DNA from: Mycobacterium sp. IS-3022 | Lineage (GTDB): Bacteria > Actinomycetota > Actinomycetes > Mycobacteriales > Mycobacteriaceae | Assembly: GCF_001500065.1 (NCBI RefSeq) | Contig: NZ_LQIN01000002.1 | Location: 62,001-126,000, forward strand | Length of the DNA: 64,000 bases | Direction of reading: 5' to 3' | Part shown: positions 16,013 through 24,702 of the stretch, in pieces | Layout: every line of letters starts with the position of its first letter | Numbering within the stretch: the stretch's first letter is position 1 | The notes under the pieces: generated by a model | What the model was told of the DNA's origin: nothing | Databases searched by the model: none | The model's input: the letters and a program-made list of their open reading frames with translations, nothing else | Program-made: the position numbers and the translations under genes

Positions 16013-16783
16013 TCAGCGGAGGACCGTTCCCCCGTCGACGTTTATGATCTGGCCGTTGATCCAGGCGCCGTCGTCGGATAGCAGGAAGGCGACGAGGGCT
16101 GCGACGTCGGTGGGCCGGCCGACCCGGTGGCCCCTGATGCGCTTGAGCGCCGCTTTCTCGAGCTCGGGCCACTGTGGCACCGAACGTATCGCCTCCGTCG
16201 CGGTAAAGCCTGGGGCCACGGCGTTACAGCGGACCCCCTCTTTACCCCAGCGGCTCGCCACGTGCCGCGTGAGCGCTCCAACGCCGGCCTTCGATGCGGC
16301 GTACGCCGGCCGGGCGGGTTCGCCTTGAAAGGCCGCAGCCGATGACATGTTCACAATGGCGCCGCCGCCGCGTTCGAGAATGTGCGGGATGGAGTACTTC
16401 ATCGCAGCCATGTAGCCGCGCAGCGTTACGGCCATGACGCGGTCCCACAGATCGAAGTCGATGTCCACGACGTCGGAATCCCCTTGGAGGGAACTCATGT
16501 CGGCGCCAACGGTGAAGAGCGCGTCCACTCCGCCGTAAATCTCCACCGTCTCGGTGACGAGATCGGCGACCGACGCGGGGTCAGCGAGATCGAAGGTGAC
16601 GGCCGTGGCTGCGCCGCCCTCTTCGACGATCTTGCGCGCCGTGTCCCGAGCCGCCGTGGCGGCGACGTCGCCCACCACGACACGGCATCCCTCCCCCGCG
16701 AGACGCATGGCTGTCGCGGCACCGATGCCCGTGGCGCCGCCGGCGACGAGAACAACCTTGCCGGCCAGACCTTGCAGACTCAT
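16013..16783 (-). CDS. SDR family oxidoreductase
   Basis: 256 residues. Cofactor motif AGGATGIGAATA, catalytic Ser in VNMSSAAAFQG, Tyr/Lys in AYAASKAG, and the C-terminal WINGQIINVDGGTV. The ATG is preceded by GGAG at good distance. It is the first gene of a two-gene operon with the TetR gene and divergent from the SDR at 16877, sharing the dual-operator promoter. The 3-oxoacyl-ACP reductase-like (FabG) form is common; the substrate cannot be told. Confidence 0.86.
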   Translation of the reverse strand: MSLQGLAGKVVLVAGGATGIGAATAMRLAGEGCRVVVGDVAATAARDTARKIVEEGGAATAVTFDLADPASVADLVTETVEIYGGVDALFTVGADMSSLQGDSDVVDIDFDLWDRVMAVTLRGYMAAMKYSIPHILERGGGAIVNMSSAAAFQGEPARPAYAASKAGVGALTRHVASRWGKEGVRCNAVAPGFTATEAIRSVPQWPELEKAALKRIRGHRVGRPTDVAALVAFLLSDDGAWINGQIINVDGGTVLR

Positions 16784-16823
16784 GACGACTCCTTCGAAAT
16801 CAAGGCTTTCCCTCGCACAACGA

Positions 16824-16864
16824 TACCTCTATAGTCATAGAGGTACAGCTCTAGAGATATAGAG
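16824..16864. promoter_or_regulatory. Two tandem inverted-repeat operators (CTCTA-N6-TAGAG)
   Basis: Operator 1 centres on 16834/16835 with perfect 9-base arms (16824-16845). Operator 2 spans 16849-16864. Both share the core CTCTA-N6-TAGAG (cores 16827-16842 and 16849-16864), and their centres are 22 bp apart, two turns of the helix, so two dimers could sit on the same face. They lie in the 93-base divergent region between the SDR-TetR operon and the SDR-to-sulfotransferase operon. The second overlaps the ribosome binding region of the gene at 16877. Confidence 0.75.
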
Positions 16865-16876
16865 GAGGCGACATGG

Positions 16877-17689
16877 ATGGCTACTTCGCCACCTTCGACT
16901 CCGAATTACATCGGACTGCCTGACATGCCTGAAACCGAGTCGAACACAACCGGCCGCAGACGAGTTCTGGTTACCGGCGCCGCCACCGGCATCGGCGCAG
17001 CGATCGTCGACGTCTTCCTGGATTCCGGCGCCGACGTCGTCGCCACCTTCCATGAGGCGCCGTCGCCGGAGCGCTCCCAAGCCACCTGGCTTCACTGCGA
17101 CGTCACCAGCGTCAACAGCGTCAACGAGACGGTCGACGCAGCCGCGGCGGCCATGGGGGGCTTAGACGCCGTCATCCATGCTGCCGGCCTGTGGCTACCG
17201 GGCATCGCGGGAGCGATCACCGACGCCGACATCGATCGGCTCGTGTCAATCAACGTGCGCGGGACCATTCACGTCAATCAAGCCGCTCACCGAATCATGC
17301 AGGGCTCGGGAGGCCGGATCATCAACTTCGGCTCCGCAGAAGCGGTCATGGGCAGTCCCATCTCGGCGGTCTACGCGGCCACGAAGGGAGCGGTACACGC
17401 ATGGACGCGTTCCGCCGCCAAAGCGTGGGCCAGTGGAGGCATCACCGTGAACGCGATCGCGCCGGCGATGCAAACGCCCGGAGCCGACCGCCTGCGTACT
17501 TTTCTCGGCCCCGAAGGTGCGGCGTTCATGGACGAGAACCTGAAGCTGGCCATCCCGTTGCGCGGAGCCCTAGGCGAGCCGGCCAAGGACCTCGGTCCGT
17601 TCCTGGTCTTCCTAGCCGGCGAGGGGTCTGGATTCATCACCGGCCAACTGCTCGCCGTCGATGGCGGCCTCGTCATGCTGGGCGCTTGA
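16877..17689 (+). CDS. SDR family oxidoreductase, first gene of the sulfo/polyol operon
   Basis: 270 residues. After a 25-residue polar leader comes the cofactor motif VTGAATGIGAAI, then catalytic Ser in FGSAEAVMG, Tyr/Lys in VYAATKGA and FITGQLLAVDGG. ATG at 16877 has GAGGAGG upstream; an in-frame ATG at 16925 is possible. It leads a same-strand run through 23357 with gaps of 25, 58, 0, 91, 0 and 12 bases, probably one operon under the dual CTCTA operators. Confidence 0.84.
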   Translation: MATSPPSTPNYIGLPDMPETESNTTGRRRVLVTGAATGIGAAIVDVFLDSGADVVATFHEAPSPERSQATWLHCDVTSVNSVNETVDAAAAAMGGLDAVIHAAGLWLPGIAGAITDADIDRLVSINVRGTIHVNQAAHRIMQGSGGRIINFGSAEAVMGSPISAVYAATKGAVHAWTRSAAKAWASGGITVNAIAPAMQTPGADRLRTFLGPEGAAFMDENLKLAIPLRGALGEPAKDLGPFLVFLAGEGSGFITGQLLAVDGGLVMLGA

Positions 17690-17714
17690 GACACCACACC
17701 GATCGGAGTACACA

Positions 17715-18527
17715 ATGGACCGGCTGGGCATCGAATTCCTGAGCATCTTCGGCATGCCACCGCTTGAATTCATATCTCTCACAGCGGATTTAGGTTGCCA
17801 CTACATCACTACGGCGCTCTACGGCGTGCCGCTGCCCGAATTGGGTTACCCGACGTATTCGCTCAAGGATGACAAGCATCTGCGGCGCGAAATGGTCGCC
17901 GCCCTTGCCGATACCGGTGTGAAGATCTCGTTGGGTGAGGGATTGCTGATACTGCCCGAACGTGACTCCGCCATTCTGGCAGACGATCTCGACGTGATGG
18001 CCGAGCTCGGTGCCGAGAAGGTCAATGTCGTGAGCTTCGAGCCCGATCTACGCCGAAGCTGTGACGAGTTCGCTGCGATCACCGAGATGGCTTCGCAGCG
18101 TGGACTGAGTACAGTCACGGAAGTCGTGCCGGGTTTCACCGTCGGAGACCTCAACACGGGTATGACGGTGGTTGAGTACGTCGACCGGCCCGATTTCCGG
18201 CTGCTGATCGACACCATGCACATCGCCCGGTTGGGCACGCGGCCCGCCGACCTCGCAGCACTCCCCGGGGACAGCATCGGATACATCCAGCTGTCCGACA
18301 CCACGTTGGTCAGTCGATTCGACGACTACAACTTCGAGGCCATGAACGAGCGCCTGGTGCCCGGTACCGGTGAGGTGCCCCTGAGGGAGTACCTGGCTGA
18401 GCTCCCCAAGGACGTCGTCGTCGGCCTCGAAATGCCGCAACGCGAAGCGGCCCTGGCCGGTGCCGGGGCAGCCGAACGACTGCGACCCGGCGTCGAAGCG
18501 GCGCGGGACCTACTCGCATCCCTCTGA
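17715..18527 (+). CDS. Sugar phosphate isomerase/epimerase-like TIM-barrel protein
   Basis: 270 residues of the xylose isomerase-like/AP endonuclease family 2 barrel. Candidate metal ligands follow the family pattern: Glu in SLGEGLLI, Glu in TVTEVVPG, Asp and His in LLIDTMHIARL, and Glu in VGLEMP near the C-terminus. Family members isomerise or epimerise ketoses, inosose and related polyols, or dehydrate them. With a Zn-type polyol dehydrogenase and SDRs in the same operon, it points to a cyclic or sugar-like intermediate, though related barrels also act on non-sugar ketones. Confidence 0.82.
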   Translation: MDRLGIEFLSIFGMPPLEFISLTADLGCHYITTALYGVPLPELGYPTYSLKDDKHLRREMVAALADTGVKISLGEGLLILPERDSAILADDLDVMAELGAEKVNVVSFEPDLRRSCDEFAAITEMASQRGLSTVTEVVPGFTVGDLNTGMTVVEYVDRPDFRLLIDTMHIARLGTRPADLAALPGDSIGYIQLSDTTLVSRFDDYNFEAMNERLVPGTGEVPLREYLAELPKDVVVGLEMPQREAALAGAGAAERLRPGVEAARDLLASL

Positions 18528-18550
18528 TGGCCGTCCGACATCGACCACGA

Positions 18551-18589
18551 AGAAAGGCAACGAATATGGAAGAAGGACAACGAGAATGA
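18551..18589 (+). promoter_or_regulatory. Duplicated translation-initiation region with a seven-codon upstream frame
   Basis: Two 18-base near-repeats (18551-18568 and 18571-18588, 14 of 18 identical, 20 bases apart) each end in ATG after an AAGG-type ribosome binding site. The first ATG opens a seven-codon frame (MEEGQRE) whose TGA overlaps the second ATG, the start of the VOC gene. The arrangement could couple or tune translation of the VOC protein, or be a fossil duplication. Confidence 0.4.
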
Positions 18590-19071
18590 AGGCAGACGAT
18601 CTGTACCACTGCGGACTCGTCGTGGACGACTTCGACGCCGAGATGGCGTTCCTCACCAACGTCGCGGGTTATCGGTGGACCGAGACTATCGAGGTGGAGC
18701 AGACGGTCGAGATCGACGGCCGGGCCGAGACCGTCCCCCTGCGACTGGCGTTCTCGCTGAACGAACCACGCCTGGAACTCGTCCAGGCCGTTCCCAACAC
18801 GCTGTGGACTCCTTCGACCTCGGGCCTACACCACCTCGGATACTGGTCCGACGACATCGATGACGACATCGCGACACTGCGAGGAAGTCACTTTATTGTC
18901 GAGGGCCGGGGTCTGACCCCCGAAGGCGAAACGCTCTGGGCGTACTGCAAAGGACCGATCGGTCCGCGGATCGAATTCGTCAACCGCGTGATGCAGCCCG
19001 TGATGGAGAGCTTCTTCGGCATGGGGGAAGCCGACCCCGCACGCGTGGACGGCGATCGGTCGATGCCATGA
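18586..19071 (+). CDS. VOC/glyoxalase-fold protein
   Basis: 161 residues with the two beta-alpha-beta3 modules of the vicinal oxygen chelate superfamily. The first metal-ligand His is in YHCGLVVDD, a Glu in RLELVQA, a second His in GLHHLGYW and a Glu in RIEFVNR. These four positions match the metal site of glyoxalase, dioxygenase and epimerase members. It overlaps the dehydrogenase start (ATGA). The VOC fold alone does not reveal the reaction; epimerase or isomerase chemistry would fit the operon. Confidence 0.82.
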   Translation: MKADDLYHCGLVVDDFDAEMAFLTNVAGYRWTETIEVEQTVEIDGRAETVPLRLAFSLNEPRLELVQAVPNTLWTPSTSGLHHLGYWSDDIDDDIATLRGSHFIVEGRGLTPEGETLWAYCKGPIGPRIEFVNRVMQPVMESFFGMGEADPARVDGDRSMP

Positions 19072-20078
19072 AGCAGGCGACTGTCATTGCCGTCGGCGAG
19101 ACGGGGTTGATCGACGTTCCGAAGCCGCAAACTGGGCCGAACGACGTCCTGTTGCGCATGCGAGCTTGCGGTGTATGCGGGTCCGACGGAATCTACATAT
19201 CCATGGGCGGCGTTCCTCCCATGGAGGGTCGCATGCCTCTGGGCCACGAACCCGCGGGTGAGGTCCTCGAGGTGGGCGCGGAAGTCGTAGGCATCCAGGT
19301 CGGGGATCATGTGGTGGTCAACCCGATGAGCGCGCCGAGCGGCATTATCGGAAACGGCGGCACCACAGGGGCGTTGGCGCCGTATCTACTCATCGAGAAT
19401 GCGGTGCGAGGACACAGCCTCGAGGTGATACCCGAGCACATACCGTGGGAGGTCGCAGCGCTCAACGAGCCCATGGCCGTCGCCCTACATGGCGCCAACC
19501 GCTGCAACCCTCGAACCGGTGACAAGGTCGTCGTCTTCGGTGCCGGACCGGTGGGTCTCGGTGCGATTCTGGCGTTCAAATCACTTGGCGTGGGCCACGT
19601 GGTCGCGGTCGACCCAATCTCTGGCCGTCGCGAAAAGGCGCTGCAGGTTGGCGCCGACGCCGTGATTGACCCCTCCGAGGAGGACCTCGCGACGCGGCTC
19701 CTGGAACTGCACGGCGAGGGCGAGTCAATGTTCGGCGGTCGAGTCGGGACCGATGTCTACCTCGACGCAGCGGGCGCGAAATCCGTCGTCGACTCGGTCC
19801 TGGCGGTGGCGAAGCGGGGTGCGCGATTGACGATCGTGGGTGTCCACATGGAACCCGTGTCGGTGGAGCTGCTCAACGTGATGGGCAATGAAATCGAGAT
19901 CGTCGGATCCTGTGGCTATCCTGACGAAATCTTCGAAGTGACAAAGGATCTGGTTGCCAACTGGCAGAAGTACGCCGTCATCGTCAGCCATCAGATTCCG
20001 TTCGATGACGTCGAGGAGGCGTTGCGGTTGGCGTCCACCGCCGGCGCCGCGGACAAGGTCGTCGTGACGTTCCCCTGA
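19068..20078 (+). CDS. Zinc-dependent medium-chain alcohol/polyol dehydrogenase
   Basis: 336 residues. Catalytic zinc ligands: Cys in CGVCGSD (about residue 40), His-Glu in LGHEPAGE, and Glu in ALNEPMAV. The Rossmann motif is FGAGPVGLGA (about residue 165). The lobe with four structural-zinc cysteines is missing, as in sorbitol dehydrogenase-type enzymes. ATGA overlap with the VOC gene indicates coupling. Likely oxidises a secondary alcohol or polyol with NAD(P); the substrate is unknown. Confidence 0.86.
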   Translation: MKQATVIAVGETGLIDVPKPQTGPNDVLLRMRACGVCGSDGIYISMGGVPPMEGRMPLGHEPAGEVLEVGAEVVGIQVGDHVVVNPMSAPSGIIGNGGTTGALAPYLLIENAVRGHSLEVIPEHIPWEVAALNEPMAVALHGANRCNPRTGDKVVVFGAGPVGLGAILAFKSLGVGHVVAVDPISGRREKALQVGADAVIDPSEEDLATRLLELHGEGESMFGGRVGTDVYLDAAGAKSVVDSVLAVAKRGARLTIVGVHMEPVSVELLNVMGNEIEIVGSCGYPDEIFEVTKDLVANWQKYAVIVSHQIPFDDVEEALRLASTAGAADKVVVTFP

Positions 20079-20169
20079 CGTTGCGCGCGACATCTTCGGG
20101 AGTCGCTCAGCCGTTTGATACGGCGAAAGGCGTTTGAACACAGAATTTTCGAGGCGTCGAGGAGACTAT

Positions 20170-21414
20170 ATGGTAGGCATTCATCGCGAAAGGCCCGGCG
20201 TCGATGCCCTTGCTGTGGCCACCGGCAATCCCGCCACCGCTCTGGGCGACGACGTGTGGATGTCTCCGGGCATCTCGAATTCATATGCCCTCGGCACCAA
20301 TGACGGTCGCGTCATCATCAACGGCGGCGCGTTTTTCGAGGGTGAACGCCACAAGAAGGCGTTCGCTGAGGTGTCGGGGCCTACCCGCGCAATCGTCATC
20401 ACGCAGGGTCACGCGGACCACTGGGGCGGCGTCAACGCGCTTCTCGAATCCGGCACCGATCTGGTGATGCACTCCAATTACCGGTACTGGCGCGATGACA
20501 ACGTGCGACTGATGGGCTACCGCGGCGCCAAGGCGTCCTTCGCCTTTCCGCAGTTCGTGTCCGCAACGCTCGAATACTTCGATACAACTGACTCCGCGAC
20601 GATCGACATGTCGTTCCCCGAGCCGACGACCACCTTCGACCGGCGTCATCAGATGACGATCGGTGGCCGCCGCATCGAATTGGCTTGGACCCCGGGCGGT
20701 GAGACCACCGACGCGCTGGTCGTCTGGCTACCTGAAGAGCGAGTCCTGTTCACCGGCAACCTCTTCGGTCCATTGTTTGGCCATGTACCGAACCTCATGA
20801 CGATCCGTGGCGACCGCTATCGCGACCCCGTCCTTTACATCGAGTCGCTCAACACGGTGCTCGAGTTCGCTCCGAATCGATTGATAACAGGTCATTTCGA
20901 CCCCATTGAGGGTGTCGACCGCATCGCCGAGGAGGTCACGGCCATGCGGGACGCCATGCAGACGGTTCACGACCGCACTGTCGAGCTCATGGCCGGCGGC
21001 GCAGACGTATACACGGCGATGCGAACGGTCGCTGTGCCGGCCGAACTCGACATCGGCGAAGGCTACGGCAGAACGCCGTGGAACGTCCGCGCCATCTGGG
21101 AGATGTACGCCGGCTGGTTCCAACACCGCTCCACCACCGAACTGTTCGCAATTGCGCCGGCAGCCGTCGCCGAGGATGTCGTGCGCATTGCCAGTGCGGA
21201 ACCACTTGTCGATGCGGCCCGCGAGCACGTCGACCACGGTCGGCCGTTGCGAGCGCTGCAACTCACCGACCTCGTGCTGGAAATCGAGCCAGGCCACGCG
21301 GATGCACGAGCCGTGGCCGTAGACGCCCACCACGCCCTGCTAGCGAGCACTGAGAACTTCTGGGAACGAGCCTGGATCACCAAGACGATTGACGAATTGA
21401 GGACAACCGAATGA
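20170..21414 (+). CDS. Alkylsulfatase-like metallo-beta-lactamase-fold hydrolase
   Basis: 414 residues from ATG at 20170, which has GAGGAG seven bases upstream. The MBL core has TQGHADHWGG near residue 78, where the first His of the usual H-x-H-x-D-H is Gln. TPGGETTDAL and GNLFG sit at later ligand loops and GHFDPIEG supplies a late His. The C-terminal part (RAIWEMYAGWFQ) resembles the dimerisation domain of SdsA1/BDS1 alkylsulfatases. The family cleaves sulfate esters or related bonds. The operon's last gene is a sulfotransferase, which strengthens the sulfo link. The Gln substitution leaves catalytic competence open. Confidence 0.76.
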   Translation: MVGIHRERPGVDALAVATGNPATALGDDVWMSPGISNSYALGTNDGRVIINGGAFFEGERHKKAFAEVSGPTRAIVITQGHADHWGGVNALLESGTDLVMHSNYRYWRDDNVRLMGYRGAKASFAFPQFVSATLEYFDTTDSATIDMSFPEPTTTFDRRHQMTIGGRRIELAWTPGGETTDALVVWLPEERVLFTGNLFGPLFGHVPNLMTIRGDRYRDPVLYIESLNTVLEFAPNRLITGHFDPIEGVDRIAEEVTAMRDAMQTVHDRTVELMAGGADVYTAMRTVAVPAELDIGEGYGRTPWNVRAIWEMYAGWFQHRSTTELFAIAPAAVAEDVVRIASAEPLVDAAREHVDHGRPLRALQLTDLVLEIEPGHADARAVAVDAHHALLASTENFWERAWITKTIDELRTTE

Positions 21415-22160
21415 ACTCGATCAAGTTCGACTTCTCCGGGGCCAACGTCTTGGTGACCGGAGGCACCAGCGGAATCGGCTACGCCATCGCGTCCGACTTC
21501 GCCGCCGCGGGCGCCAAGGTCACCGTCACCGGAACGCGAGCCAATGCGTCGGACTATCCGGACGTCGATCTCACGGGCCTGACCTTCGTCCAATGCCAGC
21601 AGTCCGATACCGATTCGATTGACGCCCTTACCGAATCGCTCGGCGACCTCGACATCTTGGTCAACAACGGGGGCGCACCATACGCCGCCCAGAAGGACGA
21701 ATGGGACCCCGAAGGATATGCGGGTTCGGTGGCGGTCAACATGTTTGCGCACATGCGGCTGACCATGGCATGTCACGAACGGCTCCGGGCCAGCACCTTG
21801 GCGGGCGGCAGCAGCGTCGTCTCGATCGTTTCAATGTCTGCGTTCGTCTCCGCCGTGGCGGTGCCTGCCTACAGCTCGTCGAAGGCCGGCATGGTGGCCT
21901 TCACGAAGAACCTCGCGCGACGCTGGGTCGACGACGGCATCCGCGTCAACGCGGTAGCGCCGGGGCTCATCAAAACGAGAATGACCGCGCCGGTTCTCGA
22001 CTTCCCCGAAGCGCTCGAGGCTGAAATGCGGCACACCCCGATGAACCGGATGGGCCTCGCTGAGGAAATCTCGCCGGCCGTGCTCTTCCTGTGCAGCGAC
22101 GCTGCGTCCTACATCACCGGAACGACTGTCGCCGTCGACGGCGGCTACCTGACGGTCTAG
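21411..22160 (+). CDS. SDR family oxidoreductase
   Basis: 249 residues, ATGA overlap with the MBL gene. Cofactor motif VTGGTSGIGYAI, NNGG, catalytic Ser in VSMSAFVSA, Tyr/Lys in AYSSSKAG, and the C-terminal YITGTTVAVDGGYL. It is the second SDR in this operon and could act on the alcohol released or carried by the sulfatase-like neighbour. Cofactor preference is not evident. Confidence 0.86.
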   Translation: MNSIKFDFSGANVLVTGGTSGIGYAIASDFAAAGAKVTVTGTRANASDYPDVDLTGLTFVQCQQSDTDSIDALTESLGDLDILVNNGGAPYAAQKDEWDPEGYAGSVAVNMFAHMRLTMACHERLRASTLAGGSSVVSIVSMSAFVSAVAVPAYSSSKAGMVAFTKNLARRWVDDGIRVNAVAPGLIKTRMTAPVLDFPEALEAEMRHTPMNRMGLAEEISPAVLFLCSDAASYITGTTVAVDGGYLTV

Positions 22161-22172
22161 GAGCGCCCTTCA

Positions 22173-23357
22173 ATGAGCCAATTCGATGACGTGACAACGT
22201 CAGACGACGTGCTGCGTCTTGCCATAGAGGCCACCGGCGTTCCGCAACCGCAGACCGAATCGTGGCGCCCAGGACTGGACATCATGCTCGATGAACTCGC
22301 TTCGTCGCCTGCGTTCACCGCACACGGCCGGGACTACATCATCGACAACTCGGTCAAAGCGCTCGCACGCCGCCTCCAAGTAGATGATTACGCCGAGAAA
22401 CACCCCGAGGTTCTCGACGCATCCGTCGAGCGCCCGATCTTCATAGTGGGCATGCCTCGCACGGGTACGACTGTGATCAGTTACCTGCTCGACCAGGATC
22501 CGGCTCGGCGTTCGCTGCTGCACTGGGAGTGTGTCCATCCGATCCCCCCGGCCACCAGCGACACCCTGCGTACCGACCCGCGATGCCTGGCGCTGATCGA
22601 GAAGCAGAACCTGCTGCTCAATGCGCTGCGCAGCGCTCACATGTCCGTCCCGCACTGGGAAGACGCCGACGGTCCGACAGAGTGCATGTTCATCCACAAC
22701 CAGGATTTCAAGGGCTTGTCGTGGGATGCGTTCATGAAGACGTCGCGGTACGCCGAGTGGTTGTTCGAAACGGCGGACATGACGACCACCTACGAATATC
22801 AGAAGCGATATCTGCAGGTGCTTCAGTCCACCGCCCCCGGAACGTGGAGCTTGAAGATGCCGTCCCACTCCATTCACATCGAGGCACTACTCGAGGTATT
22901 TCCCGACGCTCGACTCATCTGGGCGCACCGCGACCCCTATCGCGCAACCGGGTCATTGGCCAATCTCTGGAAGCTGCCCAAAAAGCTGACATTGCAGCCT
23001 GATTCGATCGATCTCGCAGACATGGGGCGACAGGCTCAGTGGCAGATGAGCTACCACGTCGACAGGCCACTGCGGGCGCGTGAGCGCATCGGCGACGACC
23101 GCTTCTTCCACATGTACTACTCCGAGATGATGCGCGACCCACTCGACGTCATGCGGCGCATCTACGCCTGGGCGGGTGATCCGCTCACCGAGGAAACCGA
23201 GAACCGGATGCGTGCCTGGCTCACGGCTCACCCCCAAGATCACTACGGGACCAACACCTACAGCCTCGAGGAGTACTCGCTGACTGTAGATGCGCTCCAA
23301 CCCACCTTTGCGGAGTACCTCGACACCTTCCCCATCGAACTGGAGGCCAAAGCGTGA
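22173..23357 (+). CDS. Sulfotransferase family protein (PAPS-dependent)
   Basis: 394 residues. The 5'-phosphosulfate-binding loop is FIVGMPRTGTTVISYLL at about residue 90. The 3'-phosphate site is suggested by RLIWAHRDPYRATGSLANLW at about residue 250. The size and DPLDVMRRIY region match mycobacterial Stf-like proteins. These transfer sulfate from PAPS to hydroxyls of lipids, sterols or sugars. It ends the operon and lies 12 bases after the SDR. Having a sulfotransferase with a sulfatase-like hydrolase in one transcript is unusual and suggests reversible sulfation of an intermediate or a sulfated product. Confidence 0.85.
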   Translation: MSQFDDVTTSDDVLRLAIEATGVPQPQTESWRPGLDIMLDELASSPAFTAHGRDYIIDNSVKALARRLQVDDYAEKHPEVLDASVERPIFIVGMPRTGTTVISYLLDQDPARRSLLHWECVHPIPPATSDTLRTDPRCLALIEKQNLLLNALRSAHMSVPHWEDADGPTECMFIHNQDFKGLSWDAFMKTSRYAEWLFETADMTTTYEYQKRYLQVLQSTAPGTWSLKMPSHSIHIEALLEVFPDARLIWAHRDPYRATGSLANLWKLPKKLTLQPDSIDLADMGRQAQWQMSYHVDRPLRARERIGDDRFFHMYYSEMMRDPLDVMRRIYAWAGDPLTEETENRMRAWLTAHPQDHYGTNTYSLEEYSLTVDALQPTFAEYLDTFPIELEAKA

Positions 23358-23445
23358 CGAGTGTTCCGCCGCGAACGGCCGACTTCTATCACACCGCTGT
23401 CGTGGTCCTCCGGCGAAAGCGAGGTGCCCTAGCCTGCTTCCAGTG

Positions 23446-23463
23446 TGAGAATGTATCCTCTCG
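23446..23463. promoter_or_regulatory. 18-bp operator, copy B (TGAGAAT-GTAT-CCTCTCG)
   Basis: Left arm perfect, right arm 4 of 7, spacing four. It lies 60 bases upstream of the first amidohydrolase ATG, in the gap after the sulfotransferase operon, where it would control the next transcription unit. Confidence 0.55.
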
Positions 23464-23523
23464 TTTTAGGAGAGCGACGTTGCCACTCCGTCGTGACGCG
23501 TCCGTGCCGGAGAGGAATTGACG

Positions 23524-24702
23524 ATGACAGAGCCCAAGGCGTTCGAGGTGTGGGATGCCGACAACCACATGTACGAGACCATCGACGCCTACACGCGCTA
23601 CCTGCCCGAGAAGTACTCCGAGGCGCTGAAGTTCGTCGATGTCAAGGGACGCAAGAAGCTGCAGATCCTCGGTGTCATCACCGAAACCATTCCGAACCCG
23701 ACCTATGAGGTGATCCCCACGCCCGGCGCGTGGGCCGACTACTTCCGCGGCATAAATCCAGAAGGCAAGACGCTGCGGGAGCTGGCCGAGCCCATCCGGT
23801 GTCCCGATGAGTTCCGCCGCCCCGACCTGCGGCTGGCGTTGATGGACCGTCAGGGTGTCGACGGCGCCATGATGTTTCCTACCACCGCCGGCATGCTCGA
23901 GGAGCGGACGAAATCCGACACGGAGCTGACGCATGCGGTGACGCACGCCTTCAACCGCTGGCTGCTCGAGGACTGGACGTTCAACTACCAGAACCGGATC
24001 TTTCCCGTGCCCGCCATTTCGCTGAATGATCCCGCGCTGGGCGTCAAGGAGCTCGAATGGTGCCTCGACAACGGCGCGAAGACGGTGCTGATCCGGCCCG
24101 CACCGGTGCCGCGCGAGGACGGCACGTCCCGCTCGGCGGCGCTGCCCGAGTTCGACGGTTTCTGGCGGCTGGTCGAGTCGTCGGGCATCTCGGTACAGAT
24201 GCACAACTCGGATTCGGGTTACGAGCGCTACGTCGACGACTGGGAGGACGCCGCCGAGTTCAACGGTTTCGCGCTGAGCAAGTTACGGGGTTTCATCTAC
24301 GAGGAGAGCCGCAACATCTTCGACACCCTCGCCGCGTTCATCGCGCACGGCGTTTTCGAGCGCTTCCCCGGCGTGCGCATCGGCGTTGTCGAGAACGGCG
24401 GCTCGTGGGCGCACCGCCTGCTCGACGTCTTCGACCGCGTGTACCGCAAGCGGCCGTACGACTTCAACGAGCATCCCAGCGAGGTCTTCCGCAGACACGT
24501 CTGGATCAACCCGTTCCACGAGGAGGACATGTCCCATCTCGTCGAGCTTCTCGGCGCGAACCGCGTGATGTTCGGTTCGGATTACCCACACCCCGAAGGT
24601 CTCGCCGAACCGGCGGATTTCGTCAAGGAACTCCAGAACCTGCCCTCGGACACCACCGCACGGATCATGGGTGGAAATCTCAAGGAACTCATCGGGATCT
24701 AG
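23524..24702 (+). CDS. Amidohydrolase-superfamily protein (PF04909-like), paralog 1
   Basis: 392 residues with an ACMSD/2,3-dihydroxybenzoate decarboxylase-like TIM barrel. Visible pieces: DADNHMYET near the N-terminus, where the second His of the usual H-x-H metal pair is Tyr; QMHNSDSGY with a barrel His; and GSDYPHPEGLAEP with the conserved Asp. Paralogs 28525-29721 and 33039-34235 share the plan. Family members decarboxylate, hydrolyse or hydrate carboxylated rings. ATG at 23524 was chosen over a TTG six bases earlier. It appears to form a single-gene unit, convergent with the ligase at 24818. Confidence 0.84.
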   Translation: MTEPKAFEVWDADNHMYETIDAYTRYLPEKYSEALKFVDVKGRKKLQILGVITETIPNPTYEVIPTPGAWADYFRGINPEGKTLRELAEPIRCPDEFRRPDLRLALMDRQGVDGAMMFPTTAGMLEERTKSDTELTHAVTHAFNRWLLEDWTFNYQNRIFPVPAISLNDPALGVKELEWCLDNGAKTVLIRPAPVPREDGTSRSAALPEFDGFWRLVESSGISVQMHNSDSGYERYVDDWEDAAEFNGFALSKLRGFIYEESRNIFDTLAAFIAHGVFERFPGVRIGVVENGGSWAHRLLDVFDRVYRKRPYDFNEHPSEVFRRHVWINPFHEEDMSHLVELLGANRVMFGSDYPHPEGLAEPADFVKELQNLPSDTTARIMGGNLKELIGI

